From assembly GCA_029204225.1 (NCBI GenBank), contig CM055112.1, forward strand, positions 42,682,339-42,746,338: a stretch of DNA of 64,000 nucleotides, written 5' to 3'. Position numbers and translations under genes: made by a program. The DNA comes from Diphasiastrum complanatum. Lineage: Eukaryota; Streptophyta; Lycopodiopsida; Lycopodiales; Lycopodiaceae. Below the pieces are notes generated by a model. That model was not told the origin of the DNA. It saw nothing but the letters and a program-made list of their open reading frames with translations, and did not search any database. This document shows, in pieces, positions 23,529 to 34,774 of this stretch. Numbering within the stretch: the stretch's first letter is position 1; every line of letters begins with the position of its first letter.

Positions 23529-24632
23529 ATGTCGGTGTTGTGGAGCTCAGAGCAGCTGCTTTTGCAAGCACCAATACATCCTGGGCTTCAGCATTTCTGC
23601 CAAACGGACGTGGATTTTTTGGTACATCAAGCTATGACATCTTGCGTTGAGTCTGTAGTTCCTTTGCCGACGGCTCCCCAACTTCTTGCCGAGAGTCAGC
23701 AGACTTGCTTGCTTCCATCTTTTGCAGCAGGAATAGAAAGTGAGGTTTTTGTGAGTGATGATGATGCCGCTTATTCGGCTTTGACTGTACAGCCTCCACT
23801 TTTCGATGCGTTGGACCTTGTTACGCCATATGCTCCCCAGCAAGAATTATCAGGAGTATTAAGCTTGATGCATCCCAGAATGAGCACTCCAACTATGCAT
23901 CCGAATTTGGTTACGACATTGAAGTCCATCATATCTCCACCCGTTCCGTCATCCTGCATTGGGCCACAAGAGCTGGTGCTTGCTTGTTCTGAGAATGATG
24001 CATCTTACATACAAACTTGTACATTTCCTGATTGCGAAGTCAGCGAGTTAGATGCATTTCAAATGCAGCAGGTTGATTCCCCACAGCTACATACAACTAG
24101 ACAAGATTCTCACAAAATTGATAAATATAAAGATGAAGAGATAGCAGTGGTGCCAGTGGATCTAATACAGAATCGCAGACCTGTTAGATGTATACAGGAA
24201 AATTGCAACAAGACATTCAAAAACCAGCAAACCATGAAAATGCATTTGAAAACACACAAGGCTGAAGAAGCTGCATCGCGCCTAGGAGCTCATTCGTTAT
24301 CAAGCGCTACATCGTCCTTGAAGGCAGGCCATAACAAGAAAATTCCTTCCAGATGTCCTGTTTGTAAGCAGACGTTTGTGGGACTATATGAGCTACGGCG
24401 CCATTTTGGTCGCAAGCATTTAGAAGGAGAAAAGAGGTACGCTTGCCAGAAATGTGGAAAGAAGTTTTACATTGAAGTGGATCTTAGAGATCATGAAAAG
24501 CTCTGTGGAGAAACTATAAAATGCAAGTGCGGTCTAAAGTTTGCGTTCAGATGCAACCTTGTTGCTCATAAGAAAGGGCATCCTGAATGCAAAGATCATC
24601 AATCAGAGGAAGACACCATATCTATTGCTTGA
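23529..24632 (+). CDS. Four-finger C2H2 zinc-finger transcription factor, IDD/STOP1-like finger spacing
   Basis: The first ATG of this frame is at 23529 and gives 367 codons; the upstream in-frame GTG (23508) is not a plausible eukaryotic start. The N-terminal two thirds is acidic and Ser/Pro-rich with no recognised domain. The C-terminus has four fingers: C221-C226-H239-H243 (Cx4C...Hx3H), C276-C279-H292-H297 (Cx2C...Hx4H), C306-C309-H322-C326 (C2HC), and C332-C334-H347-H351 with CxC spacing. The last pair (C2HC followed by CxC) is the arrangement seen in plant INDETERMINATE-DOMAIN and STOP1 proteins, which are nuclear DNA-binding regulators. The fourth finger ends in His rather than the Cys usual in IDD, and the conserved IDD N-terminal signature is absent, so STOP1-like or a separate lineage fits better. 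A basic KKIPSR stretch precedes finger 2. The frame is intact and the gene stands alone between repeats. Target genes cannot be inferred. Confidence 0.88.
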   Translation: MSVLWSSEQLLLQAPIHPGLQHFCQTDVDFLVHQAMTSCVESVVPLPTAPQLLAESQQTCLLPSFAAGIESEVFVSDDDAAYSALTVQPPLFDALDLVTPYAPQQELSGVLSLMHPRMSTPTMHPNLVTTLKSIISPPVPSSCIGPQELVLACSENDASYIQTCTFPDCEVSELDAFQMQQVDSPQLHTTRQDSHKIDKYKDEEIAVVPVDLIQNRRPVRCIQENCNKTFKNQQTMKMHLKTHKAEEAASRLGAHSLSSATSSLKAGHNKKIPSRCPVCKQTFVGLYELRRHFGRKHLEGEKRYACQKCGKKFYIEVDLRDHEKLCGETIKCKCGLKFAFRCNLVAHKKGHPECKDHQSEEDTISIA

Positions 24633-25674
24633 TGCGATCAACCTGTAAGTTAGACATTATCTCGACTTAATGTGATAGCAACAGGAGCAGCAACCTTGAC
24701 AAACGAGCGGCATGGAAAACTTTTTTCCTTTTCAGATTAAGTTCTGCTACCTCCGTGCTGGTTGAAATTTTTATTTTGAGTTAGTAGTTTACAAGCTTCG
24801 TCAGTTTAGCACACGCAAAAGCACAAGTAAAGACTATCCCAAGTTAAAACGTCGATCATAGATTGATATTCTGTACTCTGAAAACGTACTGTCTCAATTC
24901 ATAGTAGGAAGATGTAGTTGCAGCTGAGAAAGATCATAGGATTGGTTTTCTATCCAATGTGAAAGAATCTCTGGAATGAATTTCGAGGTCGATAATATTG
25001 CTGATAGCCTGCGTTGCACAAGAATGAGTTTTTGTGAGTTGTTATTTCATCTTACATCGTACTGCTCATGCGAATGAGCCCATTCCCCAACTTATGCAAA
25101 CAGGGAAATTTAAAATCATCTGTTATCATTATCAGCATCCAGAAACCTCAAATTGGAACATATTTTGTTGAACTGATCAGCATGAATGATTTTTGTCTCT
25201 TAGATGTTCTTTCACGTGCACATCTCTTGGATTGCAAGAAAAAGCTCTGCCCGTGTTTGTTGCCTATGGAATCCTTGAAATACTAAATTCTTACATTTCA
25301 TATTTTATGCTAAAGCTAACAAATGAAATCAAACCACCTTCCTTATATGTGTATCTTGATGTAGTACATTTTAAGATGTTTGATTCTATTTTCTTTTTTG
25401 GGCTAATATATAGCTTGTCGGCAGCGGAAAGCAGCAACATTCTGGTCCAGTAGACTCACTCGCACAATGTGCACACCTGCGGGCTGTGAGTGGGATCCCA
25501 TCCTTACCGTCTAGCCACCCGCCTCTTTCCCACTTGACCCCAAAAGAGTTGGTACCAGGGGGCAAGGGTATTATGTCTACTTTCAACTTATATGTAGGTG
25601 ATGTTTTAGTCTCCATTTACTTATGGAAAAAATGCACTCTTCTAGTGCCTTTCATGGTAGTAGCCGCCTATGTG
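24633..25674. other. 3' flank of the zinc-finger gene, no further gene
   Basis: The near part is presumably 3' UTR; a GTAAGT soon after the stop could mark a 3' UTR intron. The distal part (about 25430-25670) contains GC-richer sequence that may belong to the transposons that follow. No coding domain is recognised. Confidence 0.45.
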
Positions 25675-25864
25675 TAAGTTTAAAAATGACATTGGGCCTC
25701 TAGTTTTATTTTAATTACAAGGCCCAAGTCAAGTTTATTTTATTTACAACTTCAATTGCGTGCTCATTAGGCCACGGGCTTATACAATCTGGATGACATG
25801 CCCTCGCAACACATTTTATTGGAGGATTTTATTTATTTACTCTTCGTTGGGAATACCCCCAACA
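25675..25864 (-). mobile_element. 190-bp LTR fragment of the Tat-like family
   Basis: This fragment is nearly identical to 44632-44821, the outer end of the LTR of the - strand gypsy element, and ends with the same GGGAATACCCCCAACA terminus. It abuts the gag remnant at 25865 directly. Only the outermost 190 of about 790 bp are present. Confidence 0.85.
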
Positions 25865-26700
25865 GTGGTCGTGGTTGGTAAACCCCTGGTCGTGGCACAG
25901 GTTGTTGTGGCGGGTAGGGGCGGTAAGCTCGATAAATGGTGGGTCTGGTGGCTGCTGGGAAATGATTTCGTAGTTGAGGGCATTCATTAGCAGTGTGATG
26001 TTGTGAGTAGATTGGACACCAGACATTTTCTCTTGCTGGAAATGATTTCTCAACAATTTGTTTCATGGCAGTTTGGAAATCGGCAGTGAGTTTATCCATA
26101 TGTGATTGTTGAGCTTTTTGCAAGGTTTCCATTTGATGTAGAAGTTCAGAAGATTGAGCAATATTATCAGAGTTAGGATGATCCGGATTCTTAGATTTCT
26201 TTTCACGATGGTCAAAGTCATCATCGGAACCTTTGTCTTCTTCACGGATAGCATCGGTCATCACATCTTTAAGTTGATCATAAAGGTCAACTGGTTTGAG
26301 TTCACGGCGGATGTTTTTAGGCAATCCAACTAAAAATAGTTTTATGGCCATGCGTTTAGTGATATTTTCATCAACACATTCTACTTTGAGATGTTTAAAA
26401 CTCTCAATGTAGTTTCGAACAGACTCTTCGCGACGCAACTTGATATGAGTAATTTGAATGAACGGGCTTTGAGTCAGTTTGGATGGTTTGAAATGCTTGA
26501 TGAGAGTGTCCTTGAGGGTGGTCCAAGGAGCAAGATCAGGAGTTTCGAGATTCAAGTGCCACTCCTTGGCGGTGCCTAACAAAGAGGTTTGACTGGCAGA
26601 TAGGGAATATAGAGAAAGATGTGATGTTCTATTAGTAAACGAGTAAAATCTGTGAGATAGAATTTGCGGAGCTGCTGAAGGACTGATCTTAATGAGATCT
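25865..26700 (-). pseudogene. Gypsy gag remnant (element C, Tat/Athila-like)
   Basis: Translation on the - strand gives a retrotransposon gag core: AKEWHLNLETPDLAPW, LIKHFKP, RREESVRNYIESFKHL, LFLVGLPKNIRRELKP, AIREEDKGSDDD, then a degraded zinc-knuckle-like CPIYSQHHTANEC. The same module order appears in the larger gypsy pair (KSTWKMVKAAL, LAGLPRSIRREL, AIREEDEGSDDE), so the elements are relatives. The N-terminus is shifted (start unresolved; the open frame begins at a TTG). The C-terminus is cut by the LTR fragment at 25864. Confidence 0.8.
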
Positions 26701-27113
26701 AGTCTCAGTGAAGTCAGCGAATTCTAAAACAAAGATTTTGATGAGAAATAAGGGATTTTGACAGTATAACGGGCTGTTTTCTCAAAATCTGACTATGGTT
26801 AGAATTCGTGGAGGTGATAAAATGAAAGATCAGGGTCTGTTAGAGATGCAGACAGACTGGCGAATTCTGATATACCTGTTTGGTTGTGAAAAAGGTCATT
26901 TGGGTCACTTATTTTGAAGAAAATGCCCAAGTTGACTCTTTTGTTGCTTCCCCCCGGTTTGAGAAATGGCTTCGCAGCTCGTGTGGGACCTGGAGAGACG
27001 ACGCGTGTTGTTTGTTGGTAGATAGAGATAAGCACACGAGCAAACATACAACACGGAAGCAAGAAATAAAAGAAAAAAAGGAGAAGAAGCTAGGTCGAAA
27101 AATACTTAAAAAG

Positions 27114-27127
27114 CGGCAACGGCGCCA
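27114..27127 (-). promoter_or_regulatory. tRNA-Asp-type primer binding site of element C
   Basis: The - strand reads TGGCGCCGTTGCCG, complementary to the 3' end of plant tRNA-Asp. It sits one base from the LTR end (27129), as expected for reverse transcription priming. Confidence 0.85.
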
Positions 27128-27128
27128 A

Positions 27129-27925
27129 TGTTAGAAGTATTTCTAGTGTGTGCGGTGGCTAGATCTACTTACGGGTGTAGTATAGGGATGTAGAGATTCG
27201 TCCACTTTTTAAGTTTCTACAATAAGCTTCAACAGAAATATGGACAAGAATGAGAGCACTAAGGCTTACCCAACTAGTGCCCAAAACGGAAATAAACTAA
27301 TTAGTAACAACAATAAAAATCCTTGCTAAGGCTTACCCAACTAGCAAGGTGACTAGACTAATCCTAGATTAACACCCGAAGGGTAATAAAATGAGATTGC
27401 GGCTAATACTAAACAAATAAGCAATAATGAACATGCCACAATAAAATCGATGAAAAGGAGGCAAGAGGAGGCCCGAGCACCTTCCCTCAAGCTATGCACC
27501 TTTCCAAGGGGAACACAAATGAAATAGAATGATAATTCAAGATAGCTTAGTCTCAAAAGTGTTATTTACAATGCAAATATACCTCTCCTTTTATGGCAAA
27601 GAGGGTCTTTTATAAGTGTCTACTAACTTATGGGACTAATCTGTTTTTAGCCTTTCTAGAACTTCTAACTTAGGATTTAGAACTTCAATTTTCTTAACTT
27701 AGGACAACTTAAGATAAAATATTTCTAATCTTAACTTTTCTAAGTCTAAGTTCTAAATCGAAGTTTAAACTATTTTATTATTATTTAAGCATCTACTCAT
27801 GGACTTACAAAACACATGCCATGGCTTGAAGTTTATTGACATATACTCATACGTGGTCTTATAAAACACATGCCACGAAATTTTATTATTTTTTTATTTT
27901 CTTTGTATTACAACATTTGCCAACA
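27129..27925 (-). mobile_element. 5' LTR of gypsy element C
   Basis: About 797 bp from TGTTAGAAG beside the primer site to a probable ...GCCAACA end, immediately followed by sequence homologous to the leader of the - strand element. The ends begin TGTT and finish AACA. An internal imperfect duplication near 27790-27880 shares AAAACACATGCCA. It is unlike the 44030-44821 LTR in its R/U5 half. Confidence 0.75.
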
Positions 27926-28774
27926 ATAGAAGCCTGCGAGAGTTAGTTCCAAGCAGATTGTAAAACTCAAAGAAAAATCATAAAAAATTCAAGAAAGCCT
28001 TGAAAAAATCCAAAAAAATTCAAGTTCCTAGTGAAAAAAAGATGGGAAAGTACCAGTGAACCCTAGAAGACAGCAAAATTTTTAGTTCTAGTAGTCAAGA
28101 ACTCTCGTAGAGGATTCTGAAGTTCCATCTCAGTGAGACCAGGACACAGAAGAGCTTACGAGAGTTAGTTTGATTCCAATGAGCAGAAAATTGGATTTAA
28201 GTGCAAAAAAATCACTAAAAAATGAAGATCTAGCAAATCCTTCCAGTAAGAACTCTCGCAGTCCCTCTCAATGAATTCAGAATGTCAATTTACATCAGTG
28301 ATGAAGCCTGCGAGAGTTAGTGTGAAGATCTGGTGAAGATCAAGCCAAAAGAGTGGTTTTGGACCCTCGCAGACAATGAAATTTTCACTTCTTGCGAGAG
28401 TTAACTCTCGCAGAGAATTCTATAGTGAGATCTGACCTAGATCCAGCTATTGTGAGCCTTGCGAGAGCTACTTCCCAGAGATCTGAAAGATATCAAGTTT
28501 TTTACCTGCAAAAATAGCTAAAGAACCTTCGCACAGCCAACCCTCACACAAGAGAACCCTTGCAGACTAGATCAGTGGAAAGATATACATCAGATCTAGC
28601 TACTATCAAAATCTCAGGTCAATCAGTGCAAGGAGTAAAAAGTTATCAAGGAAAAACCACCGTAAAGGGCCCCTAAAATTCACTTCCGACCGATCAAATT
28701 GATCAGATCCTTAGAGATCCAGACTACATCCTACTATATAAGCAAGATCCAATCACTTTGGAACCCACCATCGG
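27926..28774 (+). repeat. Leader with scattered AACTCTCGCA decamers (+ copy)
   Basis: About ten copies of TGCGAGAGTT or its complement AACTCTCGCA, some with one change, lie in both orientations. One perfect dyad near 28399 reads GCGAGAGTTAACTCTCGC. The same words fill the leader of the - copy (42940-43720) and the post-pol regions of both copies. Confidence 0.8.
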
Positions 28775-30350
28775 ATGAATCTGAGATCAGGACGATCAAT
28801 AGCACGAAGGATAGCAAATCAGGCACCAAACCTTCCTAGATTAGCAACCGTGCAACAAGAGGCAGAACCGGAACCAATACCAATGGATCCAATGGGCCAA
28901 CCCGTACCTGTCGCACCCTTGCATGCAGTTCAGAGAGCACCACAGATGGAGATACCAAAATACGACGGATCATCAGATCCCATCCGATTCCTCTAGATCT
29001 ACGAGCAAGCTTGTGAGATCTACGGTGAACGGACACCTACAGAGAAGCTGATGTTGTTTCCCATGTCCTTATTGTCAATGGCTTAGGATTGGTTTTTCAA
29101 CCTGTCAGAGGAAGAAAAATCCACCTGGAAAATGGTTAAGGCGGCTCTCATTACGCGCTTTAAACCAAGAAAGTTCCTGGAAGACCATTCCTCCTGCTGA
29201 GCAAAGTCAAAATAGGAAAACGAGAAAGGTTCAGGGACTATATTGAGCGGGTCAAACACTTATGATCTGAGTGCAGTGTAGCCCTAACTCCCGATCACGC
29301 GGTGATCATGTGGTTCCTAGCCGGACTACCACGAAGCATCAGAAGAGAACTGAAACGACGGGAGCAGTACGCTACTCTGCAAGAAGCTATGGAAGATGCC
29401 ATCAGGGAAGAGGATGAGGGATCTGACGACGAATATCTATCCACCCACACCCCTACTCCCTTGATCGCATCATCATCATCAAACGCATCTGCTCTATCCA
29501 CCGAACTACTGTTGGAACAAATGACAAAATTACACAAACAACAGATGGAGCAACTTATGGCGCAAACTGACCAGAAACTAAAGGCCTTACAAGGAGCTGT
29601 AGCAGTAACGCCACATCAACCGGAACCAACTAGCTGCAGTATCCAAGACGGGAAAATGTATGGTGTTCAGTATGCACGCAAAACCATACAGTGAACGAGT
29701 GTCCCGTCCTAAAGCAAAATCTTGTTCAACAGAAGAGAAGTCCTTATCAGACTTCCTATCCTTACCATCAAGGGGCACCCAATGCGGCACCAAGGTACGG
29801 CGCACCAAATCAACCACAGCGTATGGCCTTACCTGCTTCACCAGGGCCAGCCAATCAACAAGTGGCCCATGTAAACCTGACAGCAGCAGAACCAGAGATG
29901 CAAATGCCACCTCAACCTGAGCAGCAGCAATGGTACGGGACAGATGAACCATTTATGGATCCTGCCATAAATGAATATGTTGCGGCCTATGCAGCTCAAA
30001 CTCATCGACAAGGCGGAAGAAACTACGGCTGCTACGGATGCGGTGAAGGACATAGAATTGTAGAATGTCCCTACAAGGGACAATTTACATCCTTCTGCCA
30101 TTATGGACACTGTTACAAGAATTGTCCATTTAAACGTGGAACCAGTGCACCTCTTAACCTCATTGCAATACAACAACTAGCAAGTCCAGCAGGGATGCCA
30201 TTGGAAGGACGACAATTCCACGCTCTTGTGTTAGTTGTTACGCGAGCACATAAGAGGAAAGAAGTGACTCCCTCACCACCACCATCAGTCATTGACGACC
30301 AACCCTCAACTTCCGCGCAATATCCGAATGTGAGGGAAGAGATAAAATAG
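28775..30350 (+). pseudogene. Gypsy gag with zinc knuckles (+ copy)
   Basis: ATG 28775 begins MNLRSGRSIARRIANQ, the NLRSG start typical of Tat/Athila gag proteins. The capsid core follows (EIPKYDGSSDPIRF, LMLFPMSL, LAGLPRSIRREL, AIREEDEGSDDE). A one-base loss near 29630 shifts the frame relative to the - copy. The second part (from about 29660) holds a first CX2C...H...C motif (CSVCTQNHTVNEC) and, at about 30031-30069, a canonical CX2CX4HX4C knuckle (CYGCGEGHRIVEC) followed by a second, CHYGHCYKNC. Gln/Pro-rich linkers lie between. Stops near 28995 and 29085 mean it cannot make full-length Gag. Confidence 0.85.
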
Positions 30351-30419
30351 TACCAAAAAATACGACCCTAGGTACAGAAAGCACAAGCGGAGGAAAAAGA
30401 GCAAGAAGGCGATAATCCT

Positions 30420-31630
30420 ATGGAACCACCAGTTGGCGTCGAACGGGAACTGCAAACGGGCTCACCACTACGCACTGATCAGAATGATCGGTTGCACAAA
30501 CATGAACCACCTTTCCACATGGTGGTGCCCGAGGAACCACGCACTGAAAGGCTCGCACTTTTACTATCAAGTCGTGTTAGTTTACCACTCAGAGAACTAG
30601 CACGGATTGCACCACAAGCGAAAAGCCTTCTAGCTGAATGGGCCAAAGCGGATGAGGATCCAGTAGCGCCTGAGCCCATATATTGTACGGGCTATGAAGA
30701 AACAAGTAACGTCCTCCGCATCGGAGCAGCATGGGAAAGTGAGGAACACAACATCACTTTGCCAATCAAACACAAGAGATACGAGGACAAGGCGACAATG
30801 CTAGATGGAGGATCGGGTGTCAATTTGATCTCCACTACTTTGTACAAAAAATGGGGTTTACAAGGATTGAAGCCAGCAAGATTTGCAATCAAGCTAGCAG
30901 ATCAATCTTGTGTGAAACCAAAAGGTGTAGTTGCCGATATCCTTGTAAAGATAACAGGCATGCAGTTTGTGATTACTTTTGGAGTCATGGATATACTTAT
31001 TCGAATCTCCATCTGCATATCGTGTTTTAGTGGGAAGACCATGGTTGAGGACTGCGCAAGTAGTACACAACTGGGGTTCGGGAAAACTCACCTTCGAGAA
31101 TAGAGAGCAGGCTGTAAAGGTTGATCCAACCACATGGGCGGTGAAACCTATTGCACCCAAAGCTGATGACAGATCATCCATGACAGATCACATGATTGAT
31201 CGCCCAAGGGCAGCCAAGGGGGGTCACTATCATTCAGAGACGGATGTTGTGATATGGATGGATGCATTAGCAACTATTGACTGCCAGGTGTGTCAATATG
31301 AACTAGATCCAGAACCTAGTACATCTTCACCCAAATGTTACACTATGGACACACCCATCACATTTGGGGTGAATATGATAAACGTAGCATGGTTGGTAGC
31401 GGAACCTATTGAGAACCCAGTGGACGATGATTTGGTCCCTTGGCAACATGCTCTAACTTATAATAAGGATATTGAGTTGACCGATGAACAGGTCCCATAC
31501 CACATAGACCCAGATCGTTACAGAATCAAGAAAGTACCAGCTCAATCGCCACAAAAGTCTACTATGGCGAAAGTCTCAAGGATCGATCCACCCAAGGCAC
31601 CTGCGAATAAGAAGAATCAGTTGAAGTAGC
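30420..31630 (+). pseudogene. Gypsy aspartic protease region (+ copy)
   Basis: The active-site motif reads ATMLDGGSGVNLIS, with the Asp codon at 30804-30806, the DGGS variant common in Tat/Athila proteases. A frameshift near 30990 moves the C-terminal part (YRVLVGRPWLRTAQVVHNWG, SGKLTF) into another frame. The following 500 bp encode a variable acidic linker before RT. The whole block is missing from the - copy. Confidence 0.8.
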
Positions 31631-32099
31631 GCTACAACCAGGTGATCCATTGGAGTGATGTACCCGATGAGGCGATAGCTACAGTGGATGTGGATGTTCG
31701 CAACCATGAGACGAATGTCACGGCAGTCCCGATGAAGGATAACAAGGACGAATCCACCAAGATGACAAAAAAGAGCAAAATGAAAGTATTGGAATCCTTG
31801 AAGTCAATCAAGTTGGACTCAGATATAGCATCATCTTCTACACAGGTGACAAAAAATCAAAAAATGACCAGTCGGGCTAAGATCAATATGCTGAAAGAGG
31901 AATCTCGATGAGCACCAATTCACGAGATGCCAGAGACTTTCAAGAACTATACCTTGGACGATGTGGTAATCATGATGCCGCAAGCCCAGAGAGAACCTGA
32001 TCAAAGTCCGGCAGTAGCGAAACAAGTCTTCGAGGGACCTGCACGAACACAGTCAATGAACCTTGCCAAGCCAGGTGAAGAAGAAAAGATAGTGCATAT

Positions 32100-33040
32100 G
32101 GGAGAGCAGTTAACACCCACACAATTCAAGAGACTATGATTATTGTTGCTGGAGTATAAAGACTATTTTTCATGGAGTTACAATGATCTTAAGGGCATTC
32201 CGCCAACAGTAGTCCAACACACCATACCCTTGGTGGATGGAGCAGTCTCCAAGGTAAGCCGTTACTACCGTTGCAACCCGAATTATATAGAACTGATCAA
32301 GCAGGAGTTGCGGAAGCTGATGGATGCAGATTTTATCTATGAAATCGAGCAAACGAAATAGGTATCACCTATAGTTATAGTACTCACGAAGAACGGCAAA
32401 ATGCAGATTTGTGTGAATCTGAAGGCGCTAAATGTAGTCACCAAAAAGGACCATTTTCCTTTACCATTTACAGAAAGTGTCCTCAATAGGGTAGCTGGCG
32501 CCGAAGCCTACAGTTTCCTAGACGGCTTCGGCGGCTACAATAAGGTGAAGATAGCCCCCCAGGGCCAACACAAAACAGCATTCGCCATGGAATGAGGAAC
32601 CTATGCCTATAAAGTGATGCCATTCGGACTTTGCAATGCCCCAAGCACTTTCCAGCGAGTCATGAAGACGACATTCAAATATTATTTACAAAAATTTCTG
32701 AAAATTTTCTTGGACGATCTGTGCGTGCATGGACCAGACTCAGAACACTTATCCAACTTGGAGAAGGTGTTACCAAAATGCCGTGAATACCAGATTTTCC
32801 TGAATCCAGAAAAATGTCAATTCTGGGTGACACATGGCTTGATTCTCGGCCATATAGTGTCAAAACACAGGATTGCCACAGATGTATCTAAGATCAGGAT
32901 CATTGTTGATCTACCACCACCAGGGACGGTCCGCAAGGTCTACATTTTCATGGGTCATGCTAACTATTATAGGATCTTCATTCTTGATTTGGCAGAGTTA
33001 GCCCGACCAATTGATAAACTCACAACAATTTGACATTGGA
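32100..33040 (+). pseudogene. Gypsy reverse transcriptase (+ copy)
   Basis: RT blocks in order: SKVSRYYRCNPNY, ELRKLMDADFIYE, CVNLKALNVVTKKDHFPLPF, YSFLDGFGGYNKVKIAPQ with HKTAFAME, VMPFGLCNAPSTFQRVM, KIFLDDLCVHG (active-site FLDD in place of YVDD), CQFWVTHGLILGHIVS. Stops occur at about 32360 and 32595 (TGA where the other copy has TGG). The enzyme copies the element RNA into cDNA; this copy is dead. Confidence 0.88.
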
Positions 33041-33681
33041 ACGAGGAAGCCCTAAAGGCTTTTCAGAAGCTTAAGGATGCATTGGTTTCAGCACCGATCT
33101 TACGCCCACCCAATTGGTCCATTGAGTTCCATGTGGATACGGACGCATCGAAGTATGTAGTTGGAGTAGTCTTAACCCAGCCAGGTGAACACAAAAAGGA
33201 TTTTCCAATCCGATTTGCAAGCTGACAGTTCAGTGATACCAAAATGAATTATTCAACCACGGAGCAGAAAGCACTGGCAATGCACTGATCAAACACCCTT
33301 CCAATTGGTATATGGTCAGGATATTGTAATGCAAGTAGAGTTTTTAGTTTCTTCATTAAGGATTGCCACCACGCAACGTCTTAATGAGTCCAAATCTCTA
33401 CAAACATGCTTATTAGTTGTGCACGCACTGGCAGCTGAAAAGAAAAGACACAAGGCATGACATGATCGCAGGTTACAAAAGAAGGATCTTCGCTCCGGAG
33501 ATCTGGTCCTGATGTATAAAACCAAGGCGATTAAGGGAAAGTTAAAATTCACAGGCGAAGGTCCTTATAGGATCAAGGAAATTCTTGATCATGGAGCCGT
33601 GATTTTGAAAAAGGTAGATGGGACACCATTCAATACACCCATCAATGGTAGCCGGTTGCACAAATACTGGCCACCGCAGTA
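33041..33681 (+). pseudogene. RNase H start fused to integrase C-terminus by internal deletion (+ copy)
   Basis: RNase H opens normally (HVDTDASKYVVGVVLTQPGE, then MNYSTTEQKALAM). At about 33286 it jumps to the end of the integrase (QTPFQLVYGQ-like, LRSGDLVLMYKT-like, GEGPYRIKEIL, NGSRLHKYWPPQ). Compared with the - copy, roughly 1.1 kb containing the rest of RNase H and the whole integrase zinc finger and DDE core is deleted. Confidence 0.85.
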
Positions 33682-33969
33682 AGATAGATCCAGATTGGCG
33701 ATGGCACATTACGAAAAGCTATTCTACTAAACCATCACCGCTAGATCTAAGAAGGTCAAGCCAAATTAAGCCAGATCCATCCAGATTCAGCCAAATCTGG
33801 CAAGATCGGAAAAATCCATCAGAATCCAAGAAGGATCCAGATCTAGATAGGATCAAGAAGAAAGCAGATCATCAGACTGACTGATGGATCTACTACCAAG
33901 TATCCATCCAAACTTCCAGAGAACCACCAATAGTCAGATCAAGCATGGATGAAGCTGATTACCAGTTTA

Positions 33970-34440
33970 CAAAAGTTAAAAATCAGAACATCTCGAGATC
34001 TCATCTAAAAACACTCTGAAAGAGCACTTTTTTCATGACTTTTTGAGATCCGTTGGGAGATAGCTCTTGAAACTTGGACAGTCACCAGATCTGACTTAGA
34101 TGCATCCACGAAAATCTCTGCAAGAGTTCCTGATGGAGGAATCATCATTTTTTAGTGTATGCGAGAGTTCTCAGAAGCTGAATTTTCAGAACCCTCGCAG
34201 AGCCTCAAGATCATCTTATCAACCCTCGCAAGGTCCCTAAATGGAATCAGAGAAGTAAAATTATCCTGCCTACATGGTTTGATCTTGAAAATCCAATCAC
34301 AGTAACAAGTTGTGCAAGAGATCACTTCTTGCGAGAGTTGAGCCCTCGCAGACAGCCTGAACCCTCGCAGAACCTTCACATAGTAGTCAAATCACCTTTT
34401 GAACTCTCGTAGACTTCCCTGAGGTCTTAGAATTTTGTGA
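33970..34440 (+). repeat. Post-pol decamer-repeat region (+ copy)
   Basis: At least eight AACYCTCGCA or TGCGAGAGTT words occur between the integrase end and the third ORF, as in the leader. The mirror region in the - copy is about 36630-37060. Confidence 0.75.
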
Positions 34441-34774
34441 AGAATGTGCTTGCCAAAATTTGGGTGGAACTGAACAAGAAAAAGTGGATTTCATCTAATA
34501 CGCACTCTAAATTCCACTATATAACGGCTGAATTCGAGTCGTTTGTCACCTTTGCTAGCGAAGCTCTGTCAAAATTTACACTGAAATTACCAAGTTTTCT
34601 GTTTGCGACCACACCTACCAGCTATCATCTGATCATACTGAACACCGATTTGTGCTCTGAACTACACTTCTTGTCATCCAACACTCGTTATTCACAGTTT
34701 TCTACTGTTTTCACAACCTTTTTCATTTTCCACCGTTCTCTCCATTTTTCTGACCTCTAATCATCACTGTTAAC

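Noticed and set aside
26580-26582. Gag start of element C at 26582
   Set aside because: The codon is TTG, and gag homology continues upstream in another frame, so the N-terminus is degraded rather than starting here.
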